Positions 12,910 through 25,324 of a stretch of DNA of 64,000 nt are shown here, piece after piece. Under the pieces are notes generated by a model, which worked only from the letters and a program-made list of their open reading frames with translations, ran no database searches and was not told the DNA's origin. Position numbers and translations under genes: made by a program. Within the stretch, counting starts at the first letter, position 1. Each line of letters opens with the position of its first letter. Source of the DNA: Rhodamnia argentea (Eukaryota > Streptophyta > Magnoliopsida > Myrtales > Myrtaceae); NCBI RefSeq assembly GCF_020921035.1, contig NC_063156.1, forward strand, positions 62,001-126,000, given 5' to 3'.

Positions 12910-13488
12910 CTGCGAAAAGGATAATTTTAAAGGGAGAAATAGCACAGCATAAATGCTATAAACCTAGCAGAAACTGACGTCTGCATCTAAATTACTTTTC
13001 CTTATAGTCACCTAAATCTCAGACGAGGTATACCTTCATTAGTGTGTAAAGAAGAATAGACCACCAAGAAAGGTATCCTATTGCCCAAGGCTCTATGTTG
13101 CGGATGTCTGGACAAGTCATCGAATGTAAGCAACAATTCCCCTGCATTGCGGAGACAAATTCTCTGTGCCAGAAATCCATGCCCATATTGTGGTCAAGCC
13201 ATCACCAGTGTTTTTCATATTCATCCTGATTTACCAATATCATAGCAAAGACGATCAACGGAAGCAGCTCAGCATATATCTTTCTATCAGTTCCAAATTA
13301 TCGGCATATGTGACTTGCACCGACCAAAACCTCTCATATTCTTGTGATGATCTCGCCAAGGATTTAGACTGCTCTCCCTGTCATTGACAAGTTCCATCTA
13401 CTGTTAAATGGCCGTGCCATTATCCTAAGGGATCCATTGATGACGGCAATGAGAATAGCAATTTTCATGTACTTGTGTAATTGTACCA

Positions 13489-14837
13489 GTTCTCCAAACT
13501 AATAAGATGCTTGATGGATGGAGGAAGAGTATGCTTGTGCCTATTTATAAGAACAAGGGGGATATTCAGAATTGTTCCAACTATAGAGACATTAAGCTTA
13601 TAAGCCATACAATGAAGTTGCGGGAGAGAATTATTGAGCATCGTTTAAAAATAGGGACCAAGGTCTCTGTAAATTAATTTGGATTTATGCCAAGAAGATC
13701 TACCATGGAGGCCATCTTCTTGATACGACAGTTGATGGAGAGATATCGAGAAAAAAAGAAGGACCTACATATGGTGTTTATTGATATCGAGAAGGCGTAT
13801 GATAGAGTTCCAAGAAAAGTTCTGTGGTGGATTCTTGAGAAGAAAAAAGTATCTTCAAAGTAAGTAGAGATTATCAAGGATATGTATGATGATGCTACTA
13901 CATGTGTGAAGGCTTGTAATGGCACATCAAGTTATTTTCCAATCACAGTAGGCTTACACCAAGGTTTTGCTTTGAGTGCTTATCTTTTTACCCTAGTTAT
14001 GGATGAGCTAACAAAAAATATCCAAGGTGAGGTGCCGCGGTGTATGCTTTTTGCGGATAATATTGTGCTTATTGATGAGACCAGGCTTGGATTGGCGCTA
14101 AATTAGAATTATGGAGAAGCACGTTTGAGTCTAAAGGATTTACGTTAAGTCGAAGTAAGAGCGAATACATGAAGTGTGATTTCGACACGGCAAGAGGAGG
14201 AGATCAAGAATCCGTGAATATGCTCGGACAAGAGGTACCCAAAAAAGATGCTTTTAGATATCTAGGATCTATATTGCAAAAGGAGGGAGAGATTGATGAG
14301 GATGTAAACCATAGAATCAAAGCAGGTTGCATGAAATGGCCCAAGTGCATCGAGTTTTTGTGTGATCGCAAAATCCTTCTTAGGCTAAAAGGAAAATTTT
14401 ATAGAACAACAGTAAGACTTGCAATGCTATACGAAGCTAAATGTTGGCCAACACAGAGGCAACATGAGCATAAAATGGGCGTAGCGGAAATGAGGATGTT
14501 AAGATGGATGTGTGGTCATACAAGAATAGATAAGATAAAAAATGAAGATATTCGATGAAAAATTGGAGTAGTACCGGTGGTAGAAAAGATGAGAGAACAT
14601 AGATTGAGATGATTTGGACATATTCTTTGAAGATCCCTAAATGCTCCGGTAATAACAGAAGTTTGTTACTGAGAGCATGACATGAAAAAAGGAAGAGGAC
14701 GGCCAAAGCTTACTTGGGGGAAAGTAGTAAAACAAGATTTAATGAAGTGAAAAATAGATTTACGTAAGGTTTATCTTAGGACGAAGTGGAGAAAAGATAT
14801 TAGCAATGATGAAGTGAGAAATAGACTAATGTAAGGT
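13489..14837 (+). mobile_element. Decayed LINE (L1-type non-LTR retrotransposon) reverse-transcriptase fragment
   Basis: The translated pieces follow the order of a plant LINE reverse transcriptase: LVPIYKNKGDIQNCSNYRDI, then [19 protein letters not shown], then [20 protein letters not shown], then FADNIVLIDETR, and a C-terminal KKGRGRPKLTWGKVVKQDL. In-frame stops occur at 13675-13677 and 13861-13863, with more near the 3' end. The palm motif is FADN where an active enzyme has F/YADD. There is no endonuclease domain, no ORF1 and no clear poly(A) tail. The fragment exactly fills the junction between the two duplication units. Confidence 0.9.
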
Positions 14838-14869
14838 TTATCTTTTCCTTTTCTTTCTTTTTATTGTAG

Positions 14870-17800
14870 CTGGTTGCTCAAAATATAAAGGTAGATCATC
14901 ACCCAGGCGGAGGACATTGGTTTGTTGCTGGTTTGTCTCCTAATGTGAGATTTTTGCCCCCTTAAAGTACCATCGTTTATTTCATATGAGGTCGTAAAGT
15001 TTTTGTTTTCAATTTCTTTGAATTTAACTTGATTGAATACGTTCTCCCCTCACAGAGATCTCTTGTGTAGGTAGTTGGCAGGAACAGGGTGCCCTTGCAT
15101 AGCAGCCCTAATTTTCAGGCGGTGCCATATGCTCATGCAAGTAGTTATGGCAGTTTAGGAAGTCATGGAAGCTATAACGATGGTGCTGGGCTCGGCAGCA
15201 TCTATGGAAGTTATGGTGATAATGCAAATTTTTTCGCATATTATTCCCCTGTCGGTCCATCTGCTATGAACATTAGTTCGCAAGGCAATGGGAAAATGCT
15301 TGGAAGCAGTCCTGATGCAAGATGGAGGAATTTTCAATTTTCCCATGCTAATGGACTGGGTATGAGTCCATCAGCAGGGAACATTGCCTCCTTGCCCCTT
15401 GGCACTAGTCCTTCGCAATTTACTCCACCAAACTCCTATGGCCAATTTTCAGTTGGTTCTCCTGGGCAATTTGGCCCCCAGTCTCCAGCAAGAAGTAGCC
15501 TGCAGGGATCACCGCTGGGAAAGCCAGCTGCAGCAGGACAGTTTAACAGAAGAAAGGGTTGGACATATTCTGGAAGCTCACAGGTTCAGGAAAGTTCGTC
15601 TTCAATGCATTGGCAAGGGCATCATAATGAAGGAGCCAACTCTGGCCAAGCTGAGGGTAGCACACAGCTGCCTAATGAATCAACCCTGCATTTGCCATCA
15701 AATCTTAATGCTGTAGGCAGGAAACAGCAGCATGTGGTCGGTGAAACTTCTTCCGGATTTCCTGCCATGCAGAATGTGTCTGGATCCTCTGCTCAAGGTT
15801 CCAATAGGCAGTGGCACCAACCTCTAGGAGCCACTGATGACAGGGGTAATTCATTCTAGTAATGTCAACATTTTGGGATATTTTGCGCTTGTTTATTTTG
15901 GAGAGAATATGGTTTCATATATGCCTGTTGGCAGAGTAAGTGTTTACATGAAATGTCTCTTTCGGTTTGCTTCTTTGTAGTTTCTATACTTAATTGAAAT
16001 TTTTATGCTGATGTTGGATTGATTATCCATCTGTTTGGCAACTAGCTTAGACTTTAGAGAGAAAATATCCTAGTCTATCGTTTGCTACAAAATGAGCCCT
16101 AGAAACCCTAGTAGGCTGTCAAGAAAAAAACCTTTTAGCATATTCTTTTCATGCTTGCCCTCCAGTAAGCTGGGCTTTACATTTGAAACAAATTAAACAG
16201 ACAAGGGGAAGTATCAATTATAGAAATCAAATAGGCAGGCGTGTGGTTCACCAGGTCGTAGTCTATTTCGATAGAATGGAACTATTGTTCGATTGAAAAA
16301 ATCTAAAAGATATAGCTTTTCTAGGAATAGCCTTTTCCATGAATCAAACATGATCGTTGCTTGCTGCCTTTAGAAATAGTTGTTCCATGGAATTGTCCCA
16401 ACAGTTATCATAGAAACTATTATTTACTCTCAATGCCAATAAAATCATTAGATATTATAATATTATTATTGAATAAAAAAACTAAATGATCATGCTTTAT
16501 TGTAAATTAGTTGCATTTTGTATTGTTAGATTATTACATGTTTATAGTAGAATTACCTCTAATTAAGTTCTGAATAACATATTATACTTTTAATATCTTT
16601 TATAACTTGTTATAATCTATTTTTACGTTTACATATTATCATAACTTTATTTTAATGTGTGATCTTATATAGTGAGAAGCCTTTTATAAATAGGCCTGAT
16701 AATTGTTATAATATCTGTAATATGATGTGAACTTTGATGAATAAATGTTTGGATTGATAACAAACTCATGCGATCATGATTATTTGAAATAACGATATTT
16801 GTAACGCATAAAACCAATTATTAGAATTTATGATACAAGACATTCATGTGTGTGTTAAATCGTAGTTTTATTCACAATTAGAAATTTTTATTGAAATTCG
16901 GTTATTATAAGGCAATTGATAATTAAAAAAAACTTTAACAATTAAGTAGTTTTGTTTTTAATTCATAATCATTATTATTCAATAGATAGGCCTCGTGCCA
17001 CTAGCAGAGATAATTGAGCTATAATTGTCATGTAGAATAAAGTTGATGAATGGACATGAGGGTACTTTGATGTTCTCTCTCTCTCTCTCTCATTGGGGAT
17101 AAATAGGGGATACTATGTTGTCCATATGCTATTCTGAATTTATGGGGAGACAAAAGACGATAGAGATTCAATTTACCCAAAAAAAAAAAAAGACGATAGA
17201 GATTCCATTCTGCAACCAAACTGAGAAATGTCTATGGTACTGCTATTGTTACGCTATTAATTTTCATGCTTTTCTATTCCTGTCATATATAAAACTGCAA
17301 AGATAACGAACTATTATGATGACATCAAAGGAGTGTCCGGACCCTCGCTTGTCGATATCATGATAGATATAGAAACCAATCTAGATTAGCAAATCTTTCT
17401 TAATGAACTTGAAAGATAAATCTTGCTTCTCTGGGTTACAAACTTGAAATGGGAGAAAAGGAAAATAATATGTGATGTAGGTGCTAGATATGAGTAGTTA
17501 TTCATATGGCTAGAAGGAGGATGTGTGATATGTCAAAAGTTGGACTCTAGAAAAGCAAGGGTGAGAAGGGAGAATGAATTGGAGAATTTTTCAGTTATTT
17601 GTGTTTCATTGAAAGACCTTGGACTTAACCGAATTCTGGTTGTGAATCCGTGAGTGAAATGATATAATGCAATTAATTGACTTTTTTTTTTTTAAAAATT
17701 TTTGGCCATGACACATGATAGACCTAAAACCATAGCTATCTAAAATGTATGTTTAAGTCTCCAGGTAGCTTGGCCTCCCTGTCTTATAAAAAGGTAATCT

Positions 17801-18770
17801 CATCGTGATTTCTAGATCACATGACCTAAACCAATGACCAGTTTCATAGAATGAAAACAGCAAGCCTTTTCTTGACCAAAATCCAAATTAACTAGAATTT
17901 TGGTTTTATTTTAATTTTACTTACCTGTACACTTTAGTTACATCTTTGCTCTAGTCTGTAGATGGTAGTCTCTTTCTGACGAAATTGTTTAGCGCCTGCT
18001 CATGACTCTTGAATTGCCTAACGTTCCTTAAGTGGGAACTCTTTTCCCCTTGCACACACCGATACACGCCTGCATTTCTTGAGTTGCATTTAATTTGCTG
18101 TCTCTGGCCTCAGCGATGAACTACTACTGGAAGAAGTGGAAGAAGAATCCTCAGATAAAAGTTGCCTGGCCACTGAGTTTGGGAAAGTGATGCATCTCAG
18201 TTCTGCAGAGTCATTAGTAGGTATCAGGAGGTCCACCAACGTGCCCACATCTAGTACAAGTTCATTCATAAGGTGGCCAAATCTCTTTCCTTGCTAATGG
18301 AATGTTATCCGCATTTAATCTATTACATGGGAAGTTTGTGTTTCTGCTTATAGTGTTGGTTTAGCCTATGGAAAAGAATCCATTCCGTTCTTTTATTCAT
18401 GGACACATGCATTCACACATGCAAGAGACATTTGCTTACTTATGCTTCTGTGTACTCCAGACAACACGGTCCTGCTCAATCATTTACACACGTAGAGCCA
18501 GGCAAACCTCCATCTCATGATCAGTATTTTGGACAAATGCGTGGCTTGTCAAACCCTTTCCATTTTGTCCCGCAGCCCTCTCATAATTCTTTAAGCCGTT
18601 TGGGGCAGCAACCTGCACAGCGACTATATTATGGAAGAGCAACCTCTGGTCGTGGGAATGAGTGGAATTACAACAAGATGCAGGCTCCTGCTTCAAGCTT
18701 CAACAATGGGGGCCCACATCCTCATGGAAACAACTCTTTCATCAATGGCATGTCATGGGGTACTCTCTGA
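14870..18770 (+). pseudogene. Broken second copy of the YAK1 C-terminal exons
   Basis: Counterparts of four YAK1 exons are present: 14870-14944, one starting at 15071, 18114-18272, and one from 18461 that reads to the stop at 18770. There is no kinase domain. The second exon lost its 3' end and splice donor through the 194-bp deletion, so translation runs into former intron and stops at 15859. The last exon, encoding DYGRIA in the intact gene, is gone. The protein-level match is otherwise high, including the GSYNDGAGLGS and GLGMSPSAGN blocks, so the decay is recent. Any transcript would have to start near the LINE fragment. Confidence 0.93.
17152..17206. mobile_element. Very short poly(A) insertion with target-site duplication
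   Basis: The block agacgatagagattc occurs twice here, separated by aatttaccc plus a run of A. Unit A has it once, near 5031. This is the footprint of a severely 5'-truncated retroposon that arrived after the duplication. Confidence 0.75.
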
Positions 18771-19005
18771 ATTTAATACTCTAGAGTTATTGCCATTGCT
18801 CGTAAGTGGCGGAATCAAATAGTTTTATGTCTTGACTGCATAAAATAGTGGTGAAGCGAAGAAGGAAAGATTGAGAAGTTGTAGAGTGAATGTGCTTCTG
18901 GTAGTCCTTTGTCACAATCTGATGGGTCCAAGGACCGATTACCCATTATTGGAATATCACAAAGAGCAAAAGTACACAAAGCAAGGTCAATATCGTACTG
19001 GGGCG

Positions 19006-21633
19006 TTAAATCTTGATCAAAATCTTGACGCAATTTGGCTGTTTCAGTATCTCAAGAGTTTTTGGTGCGTCTTCCAATTTGATCTCGTGGGTCAGAAGTT
19101 CATCAAGTTGGATCTCCTGTGGAACAAAAGCAAGCAAATTCAGTGGTTGTCTGCATCGGGTCTGAATGGGTGAGGCATGAAAAAGCTTATCGAAACCTTA
19201 GTTTTGGATTTGTGGAAGAGGAGGGGGAGGTGGGTCTTGCTTTTGAGGCCTCCAAAAATGGTTCCCTTCAATGTTCTCCCCATCAACAGATTCAGGACAC
19301 TAATCTGCACAAAATGGTGCAGCCCTTCACCCACCACCACTGCTTTGCCTTTTCCCTGACCACATGAAAAATGTACATATCAGACTTGAAAGATGGAGTT
19401 TTGTCGTGTGTGTGTGTGAGGGTGAATGCGAGTGCGCATTATATTTTCATGGTAAATGTGACGGTATAGATTCATCACCACTTTAGTCGCTTCTAGTGCC
19501 TGGTTGATCAAGTCGGGTACTCCAGTGCATTCAAAGCAGTAGTCCACCCCGACTCCGCCGGTCAAGTTTTTGACCATTTCGGAGATGGATTTCGAATCCG
19601 CATTACCGGAGGACTGTTGATCATCTGGATTTATGAAATGAGTCATGCCGAAGGCTTCTCCCTTGTCCTTTTTCATCCCATTCTTGTCCACGCCGATTAT
19701 GGTTGTCGCCCCTTGCACTCTTGCTCCTTCTATGGCCTGCTCATAATCAAATCAACTGAATTATTACTGTGTACTGTGCTTTCTCTCTATCTTTCTAATT
19801 AGGTCTCTCAAAGCAGCATTTATATTGGGCACATGTAAGTTAGCAACACAGCCAACCAACCACAGACCCCGAGTCCAACAGCACCGAGGCCGATCACTGC
19901 CACGGAGGAGCCACTCTCGACCTTAGAGTCCATCCAAGCGGCCCCAAACCCAGTGGAGAATCCGCACGACAGGAAGCTAGCATGCGGCAGAGCTACATCT
20001 GGGTCAACCTTCACAACATAATTGGCGTCGGACACCGTGTACTCGGACCAGGTGGAGCAAGAGAGAACGTGGTACAGGGTCTGGCCTCGGATGGACATTC
20101 TCGACGTGCCATCCGGCAGCACGCCAGTGAAAGAGAGGGGATGCCGGTGGCATAAGTTTGTCTTCTCCGAGTTGCAGTTCTCACACTCTCCACATTCTCC
20201 AAGGAAGGCGGGAATAACCACATCTCCTATCTTCAACTCTTTTACTTCCTCTCCAACACCTTCCACGATCCTGCCATTTTACCCTGTCAATCACACACAC
20301 AAACAGACAGCGCTGGATGCGCATGTTGTTGATAGCAGATGTACCTTATGCTGATGAAATGCTTTGATGAGTAACTATATTCCTACTTAACTATCGAGGT
20401 GCGTATCTGTGAGGCTTAATTTACATGTATTCCATCGAAATTTGACTTTAATCTATTTTGAACGCCACAAAATTCCTAGCCGGACAATCACGCTCCTTTT
20501 CTTCGACCAAAGCTTCTGGTGTATTGCTCTTCTTGTCTTCCCCCCTTTTTTTTTTCTGTACTATTCAATCGATTGCGATCCCACTTAATTTACAACAAAG
20601 CAGAGGCTTGATAAGATCGTCCATGGCCTGGCCATGGGCGATCTAATAATTTCTTGGGGAACCTAAGGCAGAGATGGGTGATGGAAGTCTCGAGCTAGCT
20701 AATTGATGCTATAGCTATGAAGACAGCTACATGCTTGGCGATTGGCTTTGTGAAGAGTCAGATTCATTGGCAAAGCAAATTGGAATGTGAAGTTGACTAT
20801 TTCATTTCACTCTCATCAACGACAGGCGCCGGCAGTGGAGGCAGCTAAGAGCGGTGTTGGCTGGCCGTGGATCACAAGACACTTGTAGGATTTGTAGTTG
20901 ACTATTCATTATCAAGACTGACCGGGGGAAAACATGGCCCTGATCACATCAAACTGAATAAAGTGCAGTTATCCAGATGGGGTGATTGGCAGTACAGTTG
21001 CGATACGGGACTACACTCATTGCAAAGCAGGTAAGTGTGGATGTCCAAAAGCTGAGAGAGAGATTAAGTGCCTCGGCTGGCCATAGCTAGAGCCTAGAGG
21101 CATCCATCTATCCATATATATTTGGAGTACGACTATGAATGAGATGGATGCTGTTCTTGGGGCAGAAGCAGAACCTGGGAATCGATCCCGCTGGTTGTCT
21201 CGATGGGCATTAAGAGCCGTAAAGTCGCAACTAAAGAACATACATACAAGGCCCCGCCAAAAAGTAATGAAGGAATGCAACTCCTCACTAACAGAAAACT
21301 GACAGGGAAGAATTAGAAGACTTTACCCAACACCTTCATGGCCAAGAACTCGAGGGTAAAGCGGCTGCAACGCCCAACAAATTTCAGAGAAGAGTAAGAA
21401 ATCATATGACAGTAAAAGAAAAGGAAAGAAGAGAGCAGAGCAGAGCAAAGACTAACGACAGGGAAACCCAGGGAGAATAAGACATCCGTGTGGCAAACGC
21501 TGGCGAGCAACATCTTCATCCTAACTTCACTCCCCTTTGGGGGATCCACTTGTATCTCCTCCACTTTCCATTCCTCCTCTGCTCCCCAGCACACCACCCC
21601 TTTGCATGTTATCACTCCTGAGCTGCTCATCAT
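19006..21633 (-). CDS. Alcohol dehydrogenase-like zinc enzyme, copy B
   Basis: This is the tandem duplicate of the gene at 8352-10972, with identical structure: exons 21633-21457, 21364-21327, 20270-19868, 19736-19479, 19355-19197 and 19116-19006, also 381 residues. All zinc ligands and the GLGAVGLG cofactor motif are kept, and no frame is broken. I count 13 amino-acid differences from copy A. They include Cys to Phe in the exon 1 end (VLCSLG/VLFSLG), Ser to Gly in VESVGEEV, Asp to Asn in MVKDL, Ser to Pro in GVSDL, and Ala to Glu plus Asp to His in GAGLDHF. The last exon is unchanged. The spacing to the YAK1 pseudogene is only about 235 bp after the local deletion, so its 3' UTR differs from that of copy A. 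The promoter also carries a private insertion. Confidence 0.95.
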
Positions 21634-23354
21634 CGCCTTCTCTCTCTGTTATGTGGTTTTGCTTTACTCTCTCTCTCTCTCCCCACAAGAACCAATATTG
21701 CTTGCTCTTGATGAATTTGCATTACAATATATAGAGGGTTCATCCTTACCAAAAAAAAAAATATATAGAGGGTTCACTGTTCTGTACTTGGGAACGAGTC
21801 TTCTCTTTTCTCTGTCCACGTGAATTTTATTATCTTGGTCATGTGGGCCTGCTCCTGTTGAATTCTCCAGCTGCTTTGCCAGCATCACATGTTTATTGGA
21901 CTATCCTACCATACATACCATACCTCTATGCCCTGTGGGGAAGTTGGCTCTCATGGCTGATAGACTTGTGGATGCAGATACAAATTAAGCGCACGACTTG
22001 TTCCATCTGTCTTGCGGGCTCTACTATCAAAGTGCAAATAATATTTATGCTCGAATCATGCCTGCCAGCTAAACTTTAAATTTGCTTCTTATTTAATCTG
22101 AGGGATCAACAAAAGCACTTGATGAGCCCGATTTTTATTTATCTGAATCGGGATATGAAAAAAAAACTACTACATAAATAGATAGATAAATAAAATTGAA
22201 CCATCGCAAGTAAGTTGTTGACGTGCTATGCTGCCAATAGGAAAAGAGATAGGCTAAGAGTGAAGCTTGTGGACAAAATGAGTCATTATCCGACGGACTT
22301 AGACTTTCTTGTAATCTAAGCCACACCATTCATTTTTCGTGGAAATCGATTTGTCATTGAGTTGAGCTGTAATGACTTCTGACTATTTTTGGCTTTGTTC
22401 TCGAATAATGTCCAAGTTGTGCTGTCTTGTGCGAAAGGACATCTAGATAAATGCTCCTCCTATTAAGGTAACAAGGAAAAAAGTTGATCTCCACTGAATT
22501 AACATGTTTTATTATTGAGTGCTCAATTACGACAAACTTGTTTAAGCCCTACTTCTGAGAATCAAACAGGTTATAGCTTGTACTTACGTCGTCCAAATTA
22601 TTTTGTTCTGTCAAGATTGGACGACTCGGTTTGTCCCCTTGTCATATAGACCCCTGGTGAGTTGTGAGATCCCTTCCGGCTAAATTACAAGTATGGATCC
22701 CGCTCTGAACTGCTGATCAAATCACGCCAGCTTTTGTTCTGTGTGCACTTGAAGACCTTGCAATGTCAGAAAGGTCCTTTTGAAAGCGCAGCCTCCTGAC
22801 TCAAACTTGGCAGTATTCAATCCATGCGGCTAAGCTACAGGGTACAGGCCCCACCCGCAACAGCCATAAACTCGGAGAAAGCTATGACTTTTCACAAACA
22901 AATGAATCAAATTCAACATTGTACAACAGGGTAATGTACAGAGCAAGAATAATTAAGGAATACATGTTGTGATCCCTTAAAAATGGGTGTATTGGTCGCC
23001 CGAGATATCACCGGATTTCAATTGGACATACCTCAGAATATCATTAGCTTATTACTCTTCCTCCATCGTGCAACATCTTTTGCAGTAATGGATTCAAGCC
23101 TCCTTACAAACTGAAGCCTCTCATGGCATGCAACCACATGCATTTTAACTGAAGAGAAATCCTCATTCATCTGCAATGTTACCACCATTGGTCAAGTGCT
23201 CTACCCTGCATTTATTCCGATGGTAAAAAATTTAACAAGGAAAAGTGATGGGTCGCGGCCTTAAAAGCCACCAGTCAGCATAAGTGGAACTTTGAAGCTT
23301 CCACAAACAACGCCCGATGAAAATACACACTTCTGTGAAAACAGCTAGAAGAAA
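21634..23354. promoter_or_regulatory. Upstream region of ADH copy B
   Basis: This is the counterpart of 10973-12672. The (CT) tract is shorter here (about 21667-21680). The TATATA motif lies in a stretch that was duplicated by a small insertion (21726-21776). No coding sequence was recognised between this region and the 3' end of the J-protein gene. Confidence 0.5.
21726..21776. mobile_element. Very short poly(A) insertion that duplicated a TATA-like promoter stretch
   Basis: The block atatatagagggttca is present twice, separated by tccttacc plus ten A. Unit A has the site once (11072-11087, atatatacagggtgca). The form matches the insertion at 17152-17206: a 16-bp direct repeat around a few bases ending in acc and poly(A). 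Confidence 0.78.
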
Positions 23355-25324
23355 TTACCCTTCTGATGGATGACCAATACCAAGCCCATTACAGGTCAAT
23401 ATCATTCCTTTGAATCTGGCAAGATACTCCTGCTCACAGTGACAGAACATGAGATCAAGCATGTTGGATGAAAAAGTTCCAGTTTAACCCGAAATTCGAA
23501 ATAATCTATAGTCTCACCCTCAAGGAATACTTCTCGATCTCAAAAATCCCAGTTAAGTCATAGTCAAAGCGTTTGACAGGATCGCTCAGCACTGCGAAAA
23601 GGATAATTTTAAAGGGAGAAATAGCACAGCATAAATGCTATAAACCTAGCAGAAACTGATGTCTGCATCTAAATTACTTTTCCTTATAGTCACCTAAATC
23701 TCAGACGAGGTATACCTTCATTAATGTGTAAAGAAGAACAGACTACTAAGAAAGGTATCCTATTGCCTAAGGCTCTATGTTGCGGATGTCTGGACAAGTC
23801 ATCGAATGTAAGCAACACTTCCCCTGCATTGCAGAGACAAATTCCCTGTGCCAGAAATCCATGCCCATATTGTGGTCAAGCCATCACCAGTGTTTTTCAT
23901 ACTCATCCTGATTTACCAACTATCATAGCAAAGAAGATCAACGGAAGCAGCTCAGCATATATCTTTCTATCAGTTCCAAATTATCGGCATATGTGACTTG
24001 CACCGACCAAAACCTTTCATATTCTTGTGATGATCTCGCTGAGGATTTAGACTGCTTCCGTGTCATTGACAAGTTCCATCTACTGTTAAATGGCCGTGCC
24101 ATTATCCTAAGGGATCCATTGATGAAGGCAATGAGAATAGCAATTTTCATGTACTTGTGTAATTGGACCAACTATCCTATTCTAGGGTTGAGTTAGTTGA
24201 AAGCGATAGGCACCAGGTTCACATGTAAGCATTACCACTATAAGCTTCATTAATCTCTTGGAATTTTGAGGTCACAACACCATCACCCTTGTGTTTGTCA
24301 GGATGCCACTTCTACAAACGAAAGTACAGTATGAAATCAGCAAATTGTGCTTTATAGAGATCCAAATATAGTAATCCATTAACCAGATACTGGTTCAATA
24401 ATAAAGAGTAAAAGGAAACCATTTAGACACTGCTGAGAGAGAAGTAGACACAGACCAATGCAAGTTTCCGATAGTTCAATCTGATTTTGTCATCAGTTGC
24501 ATCATAATCCACCTCCAAAATTTTGTAGTAATCCTTTGTAGAAGCGAAGACCATTTGTCAGATCAAACAATGAAGTAGTCCAATGTATTGCAAAAGTAAT
24601 GCATAGAATAATTGAAGCTATCACCATGTATTAGTGTAAATGACAGTTAACAGACAGAGAGTCATTTCAGTAGAAGCTGTAGTTTTTGAGCACATGGCAA
24701 TCGAATCGAGAACTTGATGGCAACTCGCTTGGTTGACATGAGACTTATATCACAAACAAAATGCGAAGTCATACGTTGAGATAATTGACAGGCAATAGGG
24801 TTACTGCCCGTATCTGTAGCTAGGGACTGATGTCTCCCATAATCCATAACCTTATCCAGCAGTATGTTGCCAACCCAGATTGTCATTCCCGTATATCCGT
24901 GTACTAGACCAGAACACGCTTAAAGCAGCATAACCAATGCTAAGTTTTGACATGGCAAAAGCTAAATTTCCGAATTCGGCATAAAAAAGGTGTTACTTTT
25001 ATCTAATTCTAGCCCACTCCATCTCTTTCCCTTTTTCCCTCTCGAACAACTAATCACTTGCGTTAGAGAGCGAGAACCCAATTATGGGGACGACGAAAGT
25101 CAGCAGGAACCCCCAATTTTGTTTACTGAACAAACGCAGGTGGCTAAAACAAAAGGGAACCAACCCAAATCCACCAACACACATCGAGTGGAAACTCAAA
25201 TTGAGCTGTTTCGAGCAACAAAGCAGAACCAAGAGAGAGTAAAATTGGCAGGGGTCAGAGGAAGAAGGGAAAGAAGGGGTCCAGTCAGACGTACCTTGGG
25301 AGGAGCGGTATCATGAGGTTCCAT
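23355..25324 (-). CDS. Small J-domain (DnaJ, Hsp40-type) co-chaperone
   Basis: This is a J-protein that should stimulate an Hsp70 partner. The exons are 25324-25295, 24533-24456, 24311-24236, 23591-23518 and 23429-23355, in phase, giving 110 residues. The J domain starts at about residue 11 with [20 protein letters not shown], followed by YRKLAL and [11 protein letters not shown], which holds the essential HPD. Helix IV follows in [20 protein letters not shown]. After the J domain comes a short tail with [19 protein letters not shown], a pattern I recall from small plant J-proteins such as At3g14200. There is no zinc-finger or C-terminal substrate domain, and no signal peptide. The start is the first ATG before a clean AAG|GTACGT donor. 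The last two exons are duplicated at 12673-12909. The acceptor of exon 2 has a weak pyrimidine tract and is the least certain joint. Confidence 0.92.

Larger units (their letters stand above)
2537..13488. repeat. Unit A of a tandem segmental duplication (about 10.95 kb)
   Basis: The sequence from the pyrimidine tract at 2537, inside a YAK1 intron, to about 13488, inside a J-protein intron, recurs in the same order and orientation at 14838-24171. Correspondences include 2788/15089, 6319/18399, 10972/21633 and 12673/23355. Unit A is longer because unit B has deletions. Left of 2537 the two copies share nothing. Confidence 0.97.
14838..24171. repeat. Unit B of the tandem segmental duplication (about 9.3 kb)
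   Basis: This is a direct repeat of 2537-13488. It is shorter mainly because of a 194-bp deletion matching 3541-3734 of unit A and a deletion of about 1.4 kb matching roughly 6754-8173. It carries small private insertions at 17152-17206 and 21726-21776. To its right (24172 on) the J-protein gene continues into unique sequence. Confidence 0.97.

Noticed and set aside
14169..14558. A separate gene suggested by a 129-codon ORF.
   Set aside because: It is the continuation of the LINE reverse transcriptase after a broken frame.
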